A stretch of DNA of 43,545 nucleotides, taken from NCBI GenBank assembly GCA_021272315.1, contig JAJSLI010000083.1:1-43545 (forward strand). Reading direction: 5' to 3'. Shown here piece after piece: positions 23,366 through 33,063 of this stretch. Below the pieces are notes generated by a model that saw only the letters and a list, made by a program, of their open reading frames with translations, had not been told where the DNA came from and made no database searches. Both the position numbers and the translations under genes were made by a program. Each line of letters opens with the position of its first letter. Position 1 is the stretch's first letter. The DNA is from Methylacidiphilales bacterium (GTDB taxonomy: Bacteria > Verrucomicrobiota > Verrucomicrobiia > Methylacidiphilales > UBA1321).

Positions 23366-24076
23366 TCAATGCGCCACCGATGCATCAACCGGGGCCAAGC
23401 GTGGGTCGGCCTTGGTGACAATATCGCGCATTTTGGCGATGCTGCCTTTCAAGTTGCGTGCGCCGAATAAACTCGTTCCGGCGACGAAGGTGTCCGCCCC
23501 GACGCGGGCGCATTCGGCGGCCGTCTCGTTGTCGATGCCGCCGTCCACACCGATGCGGTAGGACAATTTCCTCTCACGGCGCCAGGTCGCCGCCTTCTGA
23601 AGTTTCGGCAGTATTTCCTGAATAAATTCCTGCCCTCCGAATCCGGGATTGACGGTCATCACGAGCAATAGGTCGATCTGATCAAGAAACCCTTGGACGG
23701 CGTTGATTCTCGTAGGGGGGCTGATCGCGAGGCCGACCTTCTTTCCCAGCGAGCGAATTTTTTTGATGAGGGAAGGGACTTGGTGAGCGAGTTCGATGTG
23801 AACGATCATTTCGTCAGCTCCGGCCTTCGCAAACGCTTCCAGCAGAACTTCCGGCTTGGAACACATGAGGTGAATGTCAAAAAAGAGTTTGGTGAATGGC
23901 CGAATAGCCTTAACCACCTGCGGTCCGAACGAGATATTGGGGACAAAATGCCCATCCATAATGTCGAGGTGCAGTCTATCGGCCCCGGAACTTCCGGAAC
24001 GTTCAGCTTCCCTGCCGAAGCAGGCGTGGTTAGCAGCGAGAAGTGAAGGCGCAATAATTATTTCGGATCTTTTCAA
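23366..24076 (-). CDS. rpe: ribulose-phosphate 3-epimerase
   Basis: A 236-aa TIM-barrel epimerase interconverting ribulose-5-P and xylulose-5-P. It has IIIAPSLLAANHACFGREAE at the N-terminus, LHLDIMDGHFVPNISFGPQV (metal-binding His and catalytic Asp), FFDIHLMCSKPE, LLLVMTVNPGFGGQEFI and the second catalytic Asp in YRIGVDGGIDNETA, then ADTFVAGTSLFG with the phosphate loop. Length is close to the family's 220-230. It lies opposite the glycogen operon, converging on it by 60 nt. Xylulose-5-P is also a phosphoketolase substrate, which links this gene to xfp. Confidence 0.94.
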   Translation of the reverse strand: MKRSEIIIAPSLLAANHACFGREAERSGSSGADRLHLDIMDGHFVPNISFGPQVVKAIRPFTKLFFDIHLMCSKPEVLLEAFAKAGADEMIVHIELAHQVPSLIKKIRSLGKKVGLAISPPTRINAVQGFLDQIDLLLVMTVNPGFGGQEFIQEILPKLQKAATWRRERKLSYRIGVDGGIDNETAAECARVGADTFVAGTSLFGARNLKGSIAKMRDIVTKADPRLAPVDASVAH

Positions 24077-24587
24077 AGGTTTGGTGACACGATAGTCGCG
24101 ATGTGCGCGTTTACCACCGAAACAGCGGGTTGTTTGGTGCAGGTCATATTTCTTTTAGTCGCGCGGATTGAAGGCAGACCGCCTCTCCGAATTCGAGTCT
24201 GCCCAGGAATGGCAGCAGAGGTAGGTCTCGGCTAATGCCGCTCTCGCGGAAGCGGCGTCCCTTTCCTTTCTGCTTGGTGCAGAAGGTTGAGCGCTAAGGC
24301 AGCTATCTTCTGAGACGTTTGGTCTCATCTCTGGTGAAGTGTCTGCGCAACTCCGCCCGCTCGATACTTAAGCGGTGCATGCATTGTGCCATGCGCCGCG
24401 GCCCATCCGACCTTCGCGGAGACCAAGGACAAGCGTCACTCTTTTCGCGGACGTATCACGCCGACGTGTGCCGGGATGGCTGGCGCAAAACGATTTCGAG
24501 GAGCTTTTTTTGGATCTAGAAAAGTCAATGGAGTTCGGGTTTCACCCCATTGAGCATGGCCGGCCTCAGGGCTAAGCTATCGGCCTT
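24077..24587. other. intergenic region between rpe and csbD
   Basis: This gap carries a motif copy at 24537-24552. The frame 24319-24519 is not convincing (no start context, no family). I see no other structure. Confidence 0.4.
24537..24552 (+). promoter_or_regulatory. recurrent stress-gene motif, copy 10
   Basis: Sequence GGGTTTCACCCCATTG, 35 nt before the csbD-like gene at 24588. It is the only copy found in the carbon island, and again before a stress gene. Confidence 0.5.
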
Positions 24588-24791
24588 ATGGAAAACAAGC
24601 GATCGTTTGGCGTGAAATCGGGCACCGAAGATAAAGTCGAAGGTGCCTCCAAGAATCTTTCCGGCAAGGTCAAGGAAGGCGTCGGCAAGGCGATTGGAAG
24701 CCACCACCTGGAGGCCAAAGGCGATTCAGAACAACTCGAGGGCCAAGCACAGAAAAAGGTCGGCGAGGCCAAGAAAGCGTTCGGTAAGTAA
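24588..24791 (+). CDS. CsbD-family stress protein
   Basis: A 67-aa hydrophilic protein: MENKRSFGVKSGTEDKVEGA, SKNLSGKVKEGVGKAIGSHH, LEAKGDSEQLEGQAQKKVGE. The repeated Gly/Lys/Glu pattern (K-EG-GK-GKVKE-G) is the CsbD family (PF05532), small, abundant, probably disordered stress proteins of unknown mechanism (sigma-B regulated in Bacillus, YjbJ in E. coli). A motif copy lies 35 nt upstream. The next gene starts 14 nt downstream, so the two are probably co-transcribed. Confidence 0.92.
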   Translation: MENKRSFGVKSGTEDKVEGASKNLSGKVKEGVGKAIGSHHLEAKGDSEQLEGQAQKKVGEAKKAFGK

Positions 24792-24804
24792 TCCCGCTCC
24801 TTTC

Positions 24805-25137
24805 ATGAAAACATCCCTCCCTGCATCGACATTCGCTTTTCTGCTCGGATTGACGGGTTTGGTCGCCATCGGAGGACTCGCTGGCGGCTGCGCGGCGACG
24901 CCCACGAGCGACAGCACCGGGCAATACGTGGACGATACGACCATTACGACCAAGGTGAAGAGCGCTCTTCTGGGCGATGATGCCGTCAAATCGTTCGAGA
25001 TCAAAGTCGAGACAGTTAAGGGAGTCGTGCAACTGAGCGGCTTCGTTGACACGTCAGACCAAAAGTCAGCGGCGGAGAAAGACGCGTCGGCCGTGACCGG
25101 CGTGAAGAACGTTCAGAACAATCTTATCGTCAAGTAG
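24805..25137 (+). CDS. BON-domain lipoprotein (OsmY/DolP-like)
   Basis: A 110-aa protein from ATG 24805. MKTSLPASTFAFLLGLTGLV begins a signal peptide with lipobox LAGGC at about residue 29, so it is probably a periplasmic lipoprotein. The BON domain follows at about 43-108: DTTITTKVKSALLGDDAVKS, FEIKVETVKGVVQLSGFVDT, VKNVQNNLIVK. BON proteins (OsmY, DolP) bind phospholipid surfaces and maintain envelope integrity under osmotic stress. The long open frame from 24643 is a shadow of csbD. It lies 13 nt after csbD. Confidence 0.92.
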   Translation: MKTSLPASTFAFLLGLTGLVAIGGLAGGCAATPTSDSTGQYVDDTTITTKVKSALLGDDAVKSFEIKVETVKGVVQLSGFVDTSDQKSAAEKDASAVTGVKNVQNNLIVK

Positions 25138-25294
25138 CATAAGGAACTAGCACAGGCTGCGTTTCGAAATAGGATTCCGCGCACGCGACAAGGTTCGTCG
25201 CAAGGGTGCAGGGTCGGAATCCTTTCGCGGCGCGTCCTGAACCCCACCGGCATCAAGACTTCGAGCCAGGGAACCCGAATCGAAATCTGATGCC

Positions 25295-26500
25295 ATGCAA
25301 TCCATTCTGACCGTCAACGGCGGCTCATCTAGCATCCGGTTCGCGGTCTATGAGACGGGCGCAACGCTTCGGCGACGGCTTGGCGGGAAGATCGATCGCA
25401 TTGGTGCGGGCGGCACGAACTTGATCGTCGACGATTCGGCCGGGAAACGGCGGGTTCCCCGCCGCGTTGCTGTCACCGACCACCGAATGGCTGCGACTTT
25501 TCTGCTGGACTGGCTTGAGGAGCAGCCGGTCTTCGCGTCGGTCAAGGCCGTCGGACACCGCGTGGTGCAGGGCATGCAGCATTCCGAACCGGAGCTCGTC
25601 ACCCCCAAGCTGCTCGCAGAACTGCACCGGATCACCCGGTATGACCCCGACCATCTGCCGCGTGAGATCGAGTTGATCGAGGCGCTCCGCCAGCGGCATC
25701 CCAAGCTGCCCCAGGTGGCATGCTTCGACACCGCGTTTCACCGCACCATGCCGCAGGTCGCCAAGCTGCTGCCGATTCCGAGGCATTATATGGCCCAGGG
25801 GGTCGAGCGCTACGGTTTCCATGGGTTGTCCTACGCTTATTTGATGGAGGAGCTCGCCCGCATCGATCCCGTAGCCGCGAAAGGCCGTGCGATCCTAGCC
25901 CATCTTGGCAATGGCGCCAGCGTGGCCGCCGTGCGGCACGGCAAGAGTATCGACACCAGCATGGGCTTCACACCCGCGTCCGGCCTTGTCATGAGCACCC
26001 GTACGGGAGACCTGGATCCGGGCCTGGTTTACTACCTGGCGCGTACCCGCCGTATGACCGCGGCCCAGTTTCAACGGATGGTGAACCACAAGTCGGGGTT
26101 GCTTGGTGTTTCTGGGACCAGCTCCGACATGCGGGACTTGCTCGCACGGGAAGCCGGTGACGTGCGGGCCTCGGAAGCCGTGGCTCTGTTTTGCTATCAG
26201 GCAAAAAAATGGATCGGCTCCTATGCCGCGGTGCTTGGCGGTTTGGACACGCTTGTCTTTGCGGGAGGCATCGGTGAAAGCGCTCCGCTTATCCGGGAGC
26301 GGATCTGCGACGGGCTCGGTTTTCTCGGCATCAAACTGAGCCGGAGGCGCAATGCGAAAAACGCGGCGGTGATCTCCACGAGCGCCAGCCGAACCACGGT
26401 CCGGGTGATGCGCACGGATGAGGAACTGATGATTGCGCGCTCAGTGTCGCGTTCTCGTCCTGTAGACACTGCGCGCACCAAAAAACCACAAGGGCATTGA
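25295..26500 (+). CDS. ackA: acetate kinase
   Basis: A 401-aa kinase that makes ATP from acetyl-phosphate and ADP, releasing acetate. Signatures: ILTVNGGSSSIRFAVYE (acetokinase signature 1, slightly deviating from LNAGSSSLKF), VGHRVVQGM, DTAFHRTMP, the signature GFHGLSYAYL and AILAHLGNGASVAAVRHGKS, then DTSMGFTPASGLVMSTRTGD, LVFAGGIGESAPLIRERIC. The start ATG has no strong ribosome site. Downstream tal starts 41 nt after the stop. With phosphoketolase this gives the ATP-yielding end of the route. No phosphotransacetylase is in the window. Confidence 0.94.
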   Translation: MQSILTVNGGSSSIRFAVYETGATLRRRLGGKIDRIGAGGTNLIVDDSAGKRRVPRRVAVTDHRMAATFLLDWLEEQPVFASVKAVGHRVVQGMQHSEPELVTPKLLAELHRITRYDPDHLPREIELIEALRQRHPKLPQVACFDTAFHRTMPQVAKLLPIPRHYMAQGVERYGFHGLSYAYLMEELARIDPVAAKGRAILAHLGNGASVAAVRHGKSIDTSMGFTPASGLVMSTRTGDLDPGLVYYLARTRRMTAAQFQRMVNHKSGLLGVSGTSSDMRDLLAREAGDVRASEAVALFCYQAKKWIGSYAAVLGGLDTLVFAGGIGESAPLIRERICDGLGFLGIKLSRRRNAKNAAVISTSASRTTVRVMRTDEELMIARSVSRSRPVDTARTKKPQGH

Positions 26501-26541
26501 AGCCACCCCCAAGCCGAGAACTTGAACAGCAACCCAACGTC

Positions 26542-27627
26542 ATGAAAACCACTCAATTGCTTCACAATCTCGGCCAGAGCTTATGGCTCGATAACATCAC
26601 GCGTGATCTGCTGAACAGCGGCACGCTCAAAAAATACATTGACGAGTTGTCGGTGACCGGCCTGACCTCAAACCCGACGATTTTTGACCACGCGATCAAG
26701 AATAGCCCCGCCTACGACGCTGCGATCCGCGAAATTCTGGCGAAGGGGAAAGCTGGCGAGGGTCTTTTCTTCGATCTCGCGCTGGACGATCTCACCCGGG
26801 CCGCCGACCTATTCCGGCCAGTTTACGACCGCACGAATGGGGTGGACGGATGGGTGTCGTTGGAGGTGTCGCCACTTTTGGCCCATGACACGGTCAGCAC
26901 CATCGCGGCTGCCAAGGAACTTTCCGGGAGGGCGGGAAGGCCCAATTTGTTCATCAAGATCCCCGGCACGAAGGAGGGTGCGCCCGCCATCGAGGAGGCG
27001 ATCTATGCCGGCGTTCCGGTCAATGTGACGCTGCTATTTTCGCGCGAGCATTACGTGGCGGCCGCCGAGGCGTATCTGCGCGGCATCGAGCGGCGCATCG
27101 CAGCCGGGCTCAACCCTCAGGTTGGCTCCGTGGCCTCGGTATTCGTCAGCCGTTGGGACGTCGCCGTGGTAGGCAACGTTCCGGAGGCGCTAGAGAACCG
27201 GCTTGGTATCGCGATTTCCGGTCGCATCTATAAGGCGTATCTCGACCTGTTGAGCTGCCCGCGCTCGCAGCGCGTGTACAACGCCGGCGCCAGACCGCAA
27301 CGACTGCTTTGGGCGAGCACCGGCACCAAGGATCCGAAGGCGTCCGACACCCTTTACATCAAGGCGCTGGCCGCGCCGTTCACGGTGAATACGATGCCCG
27401 AGGCTACGTTGAATGCGCTGGCCGATCACGGCGAAATCGGCCCGATCATGGCGGCGGACGGCGGCAATTGCGAGAAAGTTTTGGAGCGATTCGCCCAGGC
27501 CGGCGTGAATGTTGATGAGCTGGCCGCTCGCCTTCAGGATGAGGGGGCAAAGTCGTTTGTGAAATCCTGGAACGAACTCATGGCGGTGATTGCGACCAAG
27601 AGCGCTGCGCTCAAGCGAACCGCCTGA
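26542..27627 (+). CDS. tal: transaldolase
   Basis: A 361-aa transaldolase with LWLDNITRDLL near the N-terminus, VTGLTSNPTIFDHAI, VSLEVSPLLAHDT, the Schiff-base Lys in NLFIKIPGTKEG (about residue 139), VNVTLLFSREHYV, SVASVFVSRWD and RLLWASTGTKDP. This matches the long bacterial/actinobacterial transaldolase group. I chose ATG 26542 because the TTG at 26497 overlaps the ackA end and adds only a non-conserved stretch. It converts erythrose-4-P plus fructose-6-P to sedoheptulose-7-P plus glyceraldehyde-3-P, using the erythrose-4-P made by phosphoketolase. Confidence 0.93.
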   Translation: MKTTQLLHNLGQSLWLDNITRDLLNSGTLKKYIDELSVTGLTSNPTIFDHAIKNSPAYDAAIREILAKGKAGEGLFFDLALDDLTRAADLFRPVYDRTNGVDGWVSLEVSPLLAHDTVSTIAAAKELSGRAGRPNLFIKIPGTKEGAPAIEEAIYAGVPVNVTLLFSREHYVAAAEAYLRGIERRIAAGLNPQVGSVASVFVSRWDVAVVGNVPEALENRLGIAISGRIYKAYLDLLSCPRSQRVYNAGARPQRLLWASTGTKDPKASDTLYIKALAAPFTVNTMPEATLNALADHGEIGPIMAADGGNCEKVLERFAQAGVNVDELAARLQDEGAKSFVKSWNELMAVIATKSAALKRTA

Positions 27628-27655
27628 ATCGGCAGTTCAATCAAATTGAAGAATC

Positions 27656-29305
27656 ATGAGCGCGACCACCCGAATCAAATCGCTAATCGAACGGCCGGCC
27701 TGGAAGGCCCTCGCCGCTCATCACCAAAGGCTGCAAAAGCTGCATCTGCGGAAGCTGTTCGCCGATGACCCGACACGCGGCGAGCGCCTGGCGGTAGAGG
27801 CGGCGGGCCTTTACTTGGACTATTCCAAGAACCGCATAACCGACCGGACCCTCAAACTTTTAGTCCAATTGGCCGAGGAATCCGATTTGAGCGGGCGGAT
27901 CGCGGCCATGTTCAGTGGCGACAAAATCAACACCACGGAAAATCGCGCCGTCCTGCATGTGGCCCTGCGCGCCCCGATCGGCGCAACGATCCTCGTGGAT
28001 GGCAAGAATGTCGTGCCCGAAGTCCATGCTGTTCTCGCCAAGATGGCCTCCTTCTCCGATCGCGTCCGAAGCGGCGCCTGGAAAGGTCATACCGGCAAAC
28101 GCATCAAGAACGTGATCAATATCGGCATCGGCGGTTCCGACCTTGGTCCGGTGATGGCTTATGAGGCGCTCAAGCATTACAGCGAGCGCAGTCTGACGTT
28201 TCGTTTCGTGTCGAACGTGGATGGCATCGATTTCGTGGAGGCGACTCGCGATCTCGAGCCGGCGGAGACGCTGTTCATCATTTCGTCAAAGACCTTCACC
28301 ACGCTGGAGACCATGACCAACGCGCAAAGCGCGCGCGATTGGCTGCTCCACGGGCTTGGCCGCGACCGCAAGGCGGTGGCCCGGCATTTCGTGGCGGTTT
28401 CCACGAATGCGGAAAAAGTGTCCGCGTTCGGCATCGATACGGCGAACATGTTCGGCTTCTGGGACTGGGTCGGTGGACGCTACTCGATGGATTCGGCCAT
28501 CGGCCTTTCCACCATGCTGGCGATAGGGCCGGACAATTTCTATGCGATGCTCAAAGGCTTTCGTGAAATCGATGAGCATTTTCGCAACACTTCGTTCGAG
28601 CGCAATTTACCGGTGCTCATGGGGCTTTTGGCGGTTTGGAACAACGACTTTCTCGGCGCGCCAACGGTCGCGGTTTTGCCTTACGAACAATACCTGAAGC
28701 GCTTTCCCGCCTATCTTCAGCAGTTGACGATGGAGAGCAACGGTAAGCACGTCACGCTTGCGGGAAAAAAGGTGGAATATCAGACCGGGCCGATTTACTG
28801 GGGCGAACCCGGCACCAACGGCCAGCACTCGTTCTATCAATTGATTCATCAGGGCACGCGGCTTATCCCCTGTGACTTTATCGCTTTTGGCCACGCGCTC
28901 ACTCCACTAGGACGTCACCATGATATTCTTTTGGCCAATGTTTTTGCCCAGGCCGAGGCGCTGGCCTTTGGCAAGACTCCGGAGGAAGTCATAGCCGAGG
29001 GAACGCCGGCGGCGCTTGTGCCGCATCGGGTTTTTGAGGGCAACCGTCCGTCCAATGTCATCCTGGCCGACCGGCTGACGCCGGAAGTCCTCGGCAAACT
29101 CGTCGCGCTGTATGAGCACAGCGTTTTCACGCAGGGCATAATTTGGAACATCGATTCGTTTGACCAATGGGGCGTCGAGTTGGGCAAGGTGCTCGCCCAA
29201 CGCATTGTTCCCGAACTCGAGAGCAAAGCAGCGCCAAAGCTCAAACACGACACTTCGACCAACACTCTGATCCGCCATTATCGAACCTTGAGGCAAACGA
29301 AATAA
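27656..29305 (+). CDS. pgi: glucose-6-phosphate isomerase
   Basis: A 549-aa isomerase, the usual size. It has [30 protein letters not shown] (about 155), the signature [60 protein letters not shown] (about 383-402) with the catalytic His/Glu region, and the C-terminal [16 protein letters not shown] signature with its catalytic Lys. It links glucose-6-P from Pgm to fructose-6-P, the phosphoketolase substrate. It lies 28 nt after tal and 32 nt before xfp. Confidence 0.96.
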   Translation: MSATTRIKSLIERPAWKALAAHHQRLQKLHLRKLFADDPTRGERLAVEAAGLYLDYSKNRITDRTLKLLVQLAEESDLSGRIAAMFSGDKINTTENRAVLHVALRAPIGATILVDGKNVVPEVHAVLAKMASFSDRVRSGAWKGHTGKRIKNVINIGIGGSDLGPVMAYEALKHYSERSLTFRFVSNVDGIDFVEATRDLEPAETLFIISSKTFTTLETMTNAQSARDWLLHGLGRDRKAVARHFVAVSTNAEKVSAFGIDTANMFGFWDWVGGRYSMDSAIGLSTMLAIGPDNFYAMLKGFREIDEHFRNTSFERNLPVLMGLLAVWNNDFLGAPTVAVLPYEQYLKRFPAYLQQLTMESNGKHVTLAGKKVEYQTGPIYWGEPGTNGQHSFYQLIHQGTRLIPCDFIAFGHALTPLGRHHDILLANVFAQAEALAFGKTPEEVIAEGTPAALVPHRVFEGNRPSNVILADRLTPEVLGKLVALYEHSVFTQGIIWNIDSFDQWGVELGKVLAQRIVPELESKAAPKLKHDTSTNTLIRHYRTLRQTK

Positions 29306-29337
29306 AGACATCCGCCAATTTGATTTAACAGAAAAAC

Positions 29338-31764
29338 ATGAAAACAAATGCAACGACTCTCGCTCCGGAATTGCTTCAGCGAATCAACGCCTATTGGCGC
29401 GCAGCCAACTATCTGTCGGTCGGCCAGATTTATCTTTACAATAATCCGCTGCTGAAGCGGCCGCTGAAGCTCGCGGACGTGAAGCCGCTGGTGGTCGGAC
29501 ACTGGGGCACGACGCCGGGCCAGAACTTCATCTATGTGCATCTGAACCGGGTCATTAAGAAGTACGACTTGGATATGTTCTACATCGCTGGTCCCGGTCA
29601 CGGCGGTCCGGCGATCGTGGGCAACGTTTACCTCGAAGGCACCTGGAGCGAAGTTTACCCAGACGTCACTCAGGACGAAGCCGGGATGAAAAAGCTGTTC
29701 ACCCAGTTTTCATTCCCCGGCGGAATTTCCAGCCATGTTGCGCCGACGACACCCGGGTCGATTCACGAAGGCGGAGAACTGGGCTATTCGCTCAGCCACG
29801 CCTTCGGAGCCGCGTTCGACAATCCCGACCTGATCGTCGCTTGCGTCGTCGGCGATGGAGAGGCGGAAACGGGTCCCTTGGCGACTGCGTGGCAGTCCAA
29901 CAAGCTTCTGAACCCAATTTCGGACGGAGCCGTGCTGCCCATCCTGCATCTTAATGGCTACAAGATCAGCAACCCGACCGTCCTCTCGCGCATCGAGCAC
30001 GAGGAATTGGAACAATTTTTACGCGGCTGCGGCTGGACGCCCCACTTTGTGGAGGGCGATGACCCGGAAAAGATGCACCAGCTCATGGCCGCGACCTTGG
30101 AAGCAGCCGTCGAGGATATCCGGCGGATCCAAAGCAATGCACGGAATAAGAACGACACCACTCGGCCGCGGTGGCCAATGATCGTCCTCAGGTCGCCCAA
30201 GGGCTGGACAGGCCCCAAAGTCGTCGATGGCCTGCAAATCGAGGGCACGTTTCGGGCGCATCAGGTGCCGCTCCTCGTTGACTCCGAGCATCCCGAGCAT
30301 GTCGGACAGCTCGAAAGCTGGATGAAAAGCTACAAGGCCGAAGAACTGTTCGATGAAAATGGCCGTCTCAGACCGGAGTTGGCCGATCTGGCGCCAAAGG
30401 GAGACCGGCGGATGGGATCCAATCCGCACGCCAACGGCGGAATATTGCTGCACGACCTGCGCATGCCGGACTTCCACAACCATGCGGTCAAGGTGCCTTC
30501 GCCCGGCGCGGTTGACGGCCAGGATACGCTCGTGCTGGGCAAGTTCCTGCGCGACGTTGCCAAGCTGAATTTGGACCGGCACAACTTCCGGATTTTCGGT
30601 CCCGATGAGACACTCTCAAATCTCCTCGGAGCGGTCTTCGAAGTCACCCCCCGTCAATGGGACGCTCGCGAAGAGAAAAATGACGAATTCCTCGCCCCCG
30701 CCGGACGCGTATTGGACTCGATGCTCAGCGAGCACCAGTGCGAGGGTTGGTTGGAGGGATATCTGCTGACCGGACGGCACGGATTGTTCAACAGCTATGA
30801 AGCCTTCATCCGCATCGTCGACTCGATGTTCAGTCAGCATGCCAAGTGGCTTAAAGTGTGCTTGGAGCTCCCCTGGCGCCGGAAGATCTCATCGCTGAAC
30901 TATCTTCTAGCTTCGCACGTCTGGCAGCAGGATCACAACGGTTTTACCCATCAGGACCCCGGCTTTCTCGATCACGTGATCAACAAGAAAGCCGATGTCG
31001 TGCGGGTTTATTTGCCGCCGGATGCGAATTGCCTGCTCTCGGTCTTCGATCATTGCCTGCGCAGCCGCAATTACGTCAACGTGGTGGTGGCCGGCAAACA
31101 TGCGCTTCCCCAGTGGCTGGGCATGGACGAAGCTGTCGTCCATTGCACGGAAGGAATTGGCATCTGGCAATGGGCCAGCAACGACCAGGACGCCGAGCCG
31201 GACGTCGTGATGGCATGCTGCGGTGACACGCCCACGCTGGAGATCCTGGCTGCCGTTTCCATTCTGCGCCAGCACTTGCCCGACTTGAAGATTCGGGTGA
31301 TCAATGTTGTGGATCTGATGAAGCTGCAGTCCGCCAGCGAGCACCCGCACGGACTGAACGAAACAGATTACGATTCGTTGTTCACCACGGATAAACACAT
31401 CGTCTTTGGATTCCATGGCTATCCGTGGCTGGTTCATCGCCTGACTTACCGCCGGACCAACCGCAACCTTCACGTCCGGGGCTACAAGGAGGAGGGCACC
31501 ATCACAACAGCCTTCGACATGAGGGTGCAGAATGACCTGGATCGGTTCCACCTGGTGCAAGATGTGGTCGACCGCGTGTCGAATTTAGGCGCCAAGGGCG
31601 CCTACCTGAAGCAGCAGATGCAAGACAAGCTTATTGAGCATAAGCATTATATCGACAAACACGGCGAGGACCTGCCGGAAATTCGGAATTGGAAGTGGAG
31701 TCCGACTGAGACGCGAACAGGACCACGATTCGAGGAGAAGGCTCGTGTGCTTCAACCACACTGA
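29338..31764 (+). CDS. xfp: phosphoketolase (fructose-6-P/xylulose-5-P)
   Basis: An 808-aa ThDP enzyme, near the typical length of about 800. Landmarks: [40 protein letters not shown], the active-site [38 protein letters not shown], the ThDP-binding [44 protein letters not shown], and [20 protein letters not shown] in the C-terminal domain. It splits fructose-6-P to acetyl-P and erythrose-4-P, or xylulose-5-P to acetyl-P and glyceraldehyde-3-P. Substrate preference cannot be told by eye; the neighbours tal and pgi favour the fructose-6-P shunt. No Shine-Dalgarno is seen. Confidence 0.96.
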   Translation: MKTNATTLAPELLQRINAYWRAANYLSVGQIYLYNNPLLKRPLKLADVKPLVVGHWGTTPGQNFIYVHLNRVIKKYDLDMFYIAGPGHGGPAIVGNVYLEGTWSEVYPDVTQDEAGMKKLFTQFSFPGGISSHVAPTTPGSIHEGGELGYSLSHAFGAAFDNPDLIVACVVGDGEAETGPLATAWQSNKLLNPISDGAVLPILHLNGYKISNPTVLSRIEHEELEQFLRGCGWTPHFVEGDDPEKMHQLMAATLEAAVEDIRRIQSNARNKNDTTRPRWPMIVLRSPKGWTGPKVVDGLQIEGTFRAHQVPLLVDSEHPEHVGQLESWMKSYKAEELFDENGRLRPELADLAPKGDRRMGSNPHANGGILLHDLRMPDFHNHAVKVPSPGAVDGQDTLVLGKFLRDVAKLNLDRHNFRIFGPDETLSNLLGAVFEVTPRQWDAREEKNDEFLAPAGRVLDSMLSEHQCEGWLEGYLLTGRHGLFNSYEAFIRIVDSMFSQHAKWLKVCLELPWRRKISSLNYLLASHVWQQDHNGFTHQDPGFLDHVINKKADVVRVYLPPDANCLLSVFDHCLRSRNYVNVVVAGKHALPQWLGMDEAVVHCTEGIGIWQWASNDQDAEPDVVMACCGDTPTLEILAAVSILRQHLPDLKIRVINVVDLMKLQSASEHPHGLNETDYDSLFTTDKHIVFGFHGYPWLVHRLTYRRTNRNLHVRGYKEEGTITTAFDMRVQNDLDRFHLVQDVVDRVSNLGAKGAYLKQQMQDKLIEHKHYIDKHGEDLPEIRNWKWSPTETRTGPRFEEKARVLQPH

Positions 31765-31828
31765 CGGCGAATCAACGGGGATGAATTTGGAAAACAAATT
31801 GACCTGATACAAACCGGAGGAATCCCCA

Positions 31829-33043
31829 ATGCCCATCCAAGATCGTCGACAGACGCAGCCGGAGGGCGAAATCGCGCCGGCAAAACCACGCGTAGCCGTG
31901 TCGGAGCGCGGCAGCGACATGAATATGCGGTTTGAAGATCATTTGCCATCGGTCCATTCGATCCTGCGCGCGGGAAATCCGAGACTGGAATTGGATCAAC
32001 ACCCGATGAAGGCGCAACGGCTTGTCGACACCGCGAGGATGCTGGTCGCCGGCGACAAGGGCCTCCTGGCGATGGACGAAAGCAATCCAACCTGCGACAA
32101 ACGATTCGCCAAGCTGGGGATTCCCCAGACCGTGGAAGCGAGACGGGCCTATCGGGAATTGATTATCACGACGCCCGGTCTCGGTGAGTGCATCAGTGGA
32201 GCGATCCTCTGCGACGAGACGATCCGCCAGCAGAAAAAGGACGGCACTCCCTTTATTAAGGTCATCATCGATGCCGGAATCATTCCCGGCATCAAAGTCG
32301 ACGCCGGCGCAAAGGACATGGCAGCTCACCCGGGAGAGAAAATAACCGAAGGTCTGGACGGATTGCGCGAGCGTCTTGCCTCTTACTCTCACATGGGCGC
32401 CCGTTTTGCCAAGTGGCGCGCGGTGATCGCCCTGGGCGATGGCATTCCCAGCCGGGGGTGCATCGAGGCCAACGCGCAGGCGTTGGCCCGCTACGCCGCG
32501 CTATGCCAGGAAGGCGGACTGGTCCCTGTTGTCGAACCGGAAGTTCTCATGGACGGCGAGCATACCCTGAAACGGTGCTGTGAGGTAACCGAGGAAGCCC
32601 TGCGAACGGTTTTCAGCCAGCTTTACGTTCAACGGGTGATGCTGGGGGGTATGATCCTGAAACCCAATATGGTGCTTCCTGGATTGAACTGCCCCAAGCA
32701 GGAGACGGTGGACGAGGTGGCCGATGCCACGGTGCGGTGTCTCTTGCGGGCCGTCCCGGCAGCCGTTCCGGGAATCGCGTTCCTATCGGGCGGCCAATCG
32801 GGTGAACTGGCCTCAGCCCGCCTGAATGCCATGAATGTGAGATTCAAGTCGCGGCTGCCTTGGGCGGTGGCGTTTTCGTTTGCCCGGGCCATCCAGCAAC
32901 CCGCTTTGGAGATTTGGCGAGGCGAGGAATCCCACGTGGGGGCGGCACAACAGGCTCTCTATCACCGGGCCAAGTGCAACGCGGCCGCTCGCCGCGGCAC
33001 GTACGATGTGGCAATGGACGCGGATCGGCAGACAAGGGCATGA
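31829..33043 (+). CDS. class I fructose-bisphosphate aldolase
   Basis: A 404-aa aldolase. The catalytic body resembles the animal/plant class I type: VAGDKGLLAMDESNPTCDKR, YRELIITTPGLGECISGAIL, PFIKVIIDAGIIPGIKVDAG, AKWRAVIALGD, VPVVEPEVLMDGEHTLKRC and the Schiff-base lysine in GGMILKPNMVLPG (about residue 277). The ATG at 31829 follows a GGAGG at proper distance; it gives about 60 extra N-terminal residues before the family homology (KAQRLVDTARMLVAG), probably a disordered extension. It condenses or splits fructose-1,6-bisphosphate. Its stop is 20 nt before the tpiA start I prefer (an alternative start overlaps it). Confidence 0.92.
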   Translation: MPIQDRRQTQPEGEIAPAKPRVAVSERGSDMNMRFEDHLPSVHSILRAGNPRLELDQHPMKAQRLVDTARMLVAGDKGLLAMDESNPTCDKRFAKLGIPQTVEARRAYRELIITTPGLGECISGAILCDETIRQQKKDGTPFIKVIIDAGIIPGIKVDAGAKDMAAHPGEKITEGLDGLRERLASYSHMGARFAKWRAVIALGDGIPSRGCIEANAQALARYAALCQEGGLVPVVEPEVLMDGEHTLKRCCEVTEEALRTVFSQLYVQRVMLGGMILKPNMVLPGLNCPKQETVDEVADATVRCLLRAVPAAVPGIAFLSGGQSGELASARLNAMNVRFKSRLPWAVAFSFARAIQQPALEIWRGEESHVGAAQQALYHRAKCNAAARRGTYDVAMDADRQTRA

Positions 33044-33063
33044 GCCCCCAACGGAAATCGAAC

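Noticed and set aside
32860..33039. N-terminal extension of tpiA to 323 aa
   Set aside because: The extension overlaps the aldolase gene; the TIM barrel begins at MRQKFITGNWKMH.
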